Translations under genes and position numbers: made by a program
Notes under the pieces: generated by a model
What the model was told of the DNA's origin: nothing
Database searches by the model: none
Seen by the model: the letters and a program-made list of their open reading frames with translations, nothing else
NCBI RefSeq assembly: GCF_900104765.1
Contig: NZ_LT629737.1
Location: 806,001-870,000, forward strand
Source of the DNA: Gillisia sp. Hel1_33_143
GTDB lineage: Bacteria > Bacteroidota > Bacteroidia > Flavobacteriales > Flavobacteriaceae
Length of the DNA: 64,000 bases
Direction of reading: 5' to 3'
Shown: piece after piece, positions 63,921 through 64,000 of the stretch
Position numbering within the stretch: the stretch's first letter is position 1
How the letters are laid out: every line of letters begins with the position of its first letter

Positions 63921-64000
63921 TTAGTCATCAACATCTATCCTTATTGTATATATTCCTTTTCTAGAAAATATTGCACGATGGCCTCTTTCATTAAAACCGA
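63921..64000 (-). CDS. Partial CDS, C-terminal 25 residues
   Basis: On the minus strand a frame is open from the window edge to a TAA at 63921. It encodes FNERGHRAIFSRKGIYTIRI and then DVDD. A/T-ending codons like those of the neighbours and a protein-like alternation of hydrophobic residues favour this frame over the others, but 25 residues are too few to identify it. It would lie 44 bases upstream of pheS. Confidence 0.4.
   Translation of the reverse strand, partial: GFNERGHRAIFSRKGIYTIRIDVDD

Noticed and set aside
63978-64000. Start of a plus-strand gene at the right edge (ATG at 63978)
   Set aside because: No promoter box is seen, and the minus-strand frame ending at 63921 is more protein-like.

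Overview
The window looks like an ordinary chromosomal segment of a marine-type flavobacterium (Bacteroidota, Flavobacteriaceae, close to the Gramella/Zunongwangia kind of genome; the genus is inference). The evidence is a low G+C content, many TAnnTTTG -7 promoter boxes with few Shine-Dalgarno sequences, several TonB-dependent receptors with carboxypeptidase-like N-terminal domains, the flavobacterial gene orders ileS-dksA-like-lspA and yicC-gmk-nadD, a bacilliredoxin, and many families typical of this class. I see no phage, insertion sequence, CRISPR array, rRNA operon or replication origin. There is one tRNA (Asn).

Layout. 1-6.3 kb: a DUF3095 protein, a secreted M28 peptidase, a class V aminotransferase-fold protein and the NAD-salvage pair pncB-pncA. 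6.5-9 kb: tRNA-Asn, the site-2 protease rseP and a Sco1-like protein. 9-18.5 kb: a metal-uptake island: feoA, feoB, a 50-residue FeoB-associated Cys-rich peptide, a ZIP transporter, a DtxR/MntR-type regulator with a palindrome in its upstream region, a TonB-dependent receptor, a thioredoxin-like lipoprotein and an Nramp transporter fused to a universal stress domain. 18.5-22 kb: TerB/DnaJ protein, bacilliredoxin, acyltransferase, HD hydrolase, a 4-TM protein. 22-29.7 kb: a large TonB receptor, then an operon of DUF3108 protein, divergent tryptophan 2,3-dioxygenase, M23 peptidase and pgi.

29.9-36.6 kb: tyrosine catabolism (hmgA-hppD), patatin-type outer membrane phospholipase and uvrC. 36.7-41.5 kb: overlapping genes for a RimB-like retropepsin-fold protein, RimK ligase, an aspartoacylase/succinylglutamate desuccinylase-like enzyme and 5-formyl-THF cyclo-ligase, then a soluble histidine kinase and a receiver-only response regulator. 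41.5-46.7 kb: ileS, a DksA-like protein, a secreted protein and lspA. 46.8-53.5 kb: a haem-type TonB receptor, recO, gdhA, an outer-membrane protein and a trans-sulfuration enzyme. 53.6-64 kb: lipoprotein, ArsC-like protein, two EamA transporters, thioesterase, YheT hydrolase, yicC-gmk-nadD, a LysM/BON protein, gpsA, and pheS with two small downstream genes. A repeat-like element with 15-bp terminal inverted repeats lies between nadD and the LysM gene.

The features most worth following up are the metal island with its Nramp-Usp fusion, candidate MntR operator and receptor/thioredoxin CxxC pair; the RimB-RimK-deacylase triad; the M23 peptidase whose last zinc-ligand His is Cys; the divergent tryptophan dioxygenase operon; and two gene-less leader-plus-hairpin segments. 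Several start codons were moved inward from the longest open frame because a TAnnTTTG promoter box overlaps or follows the longer start.
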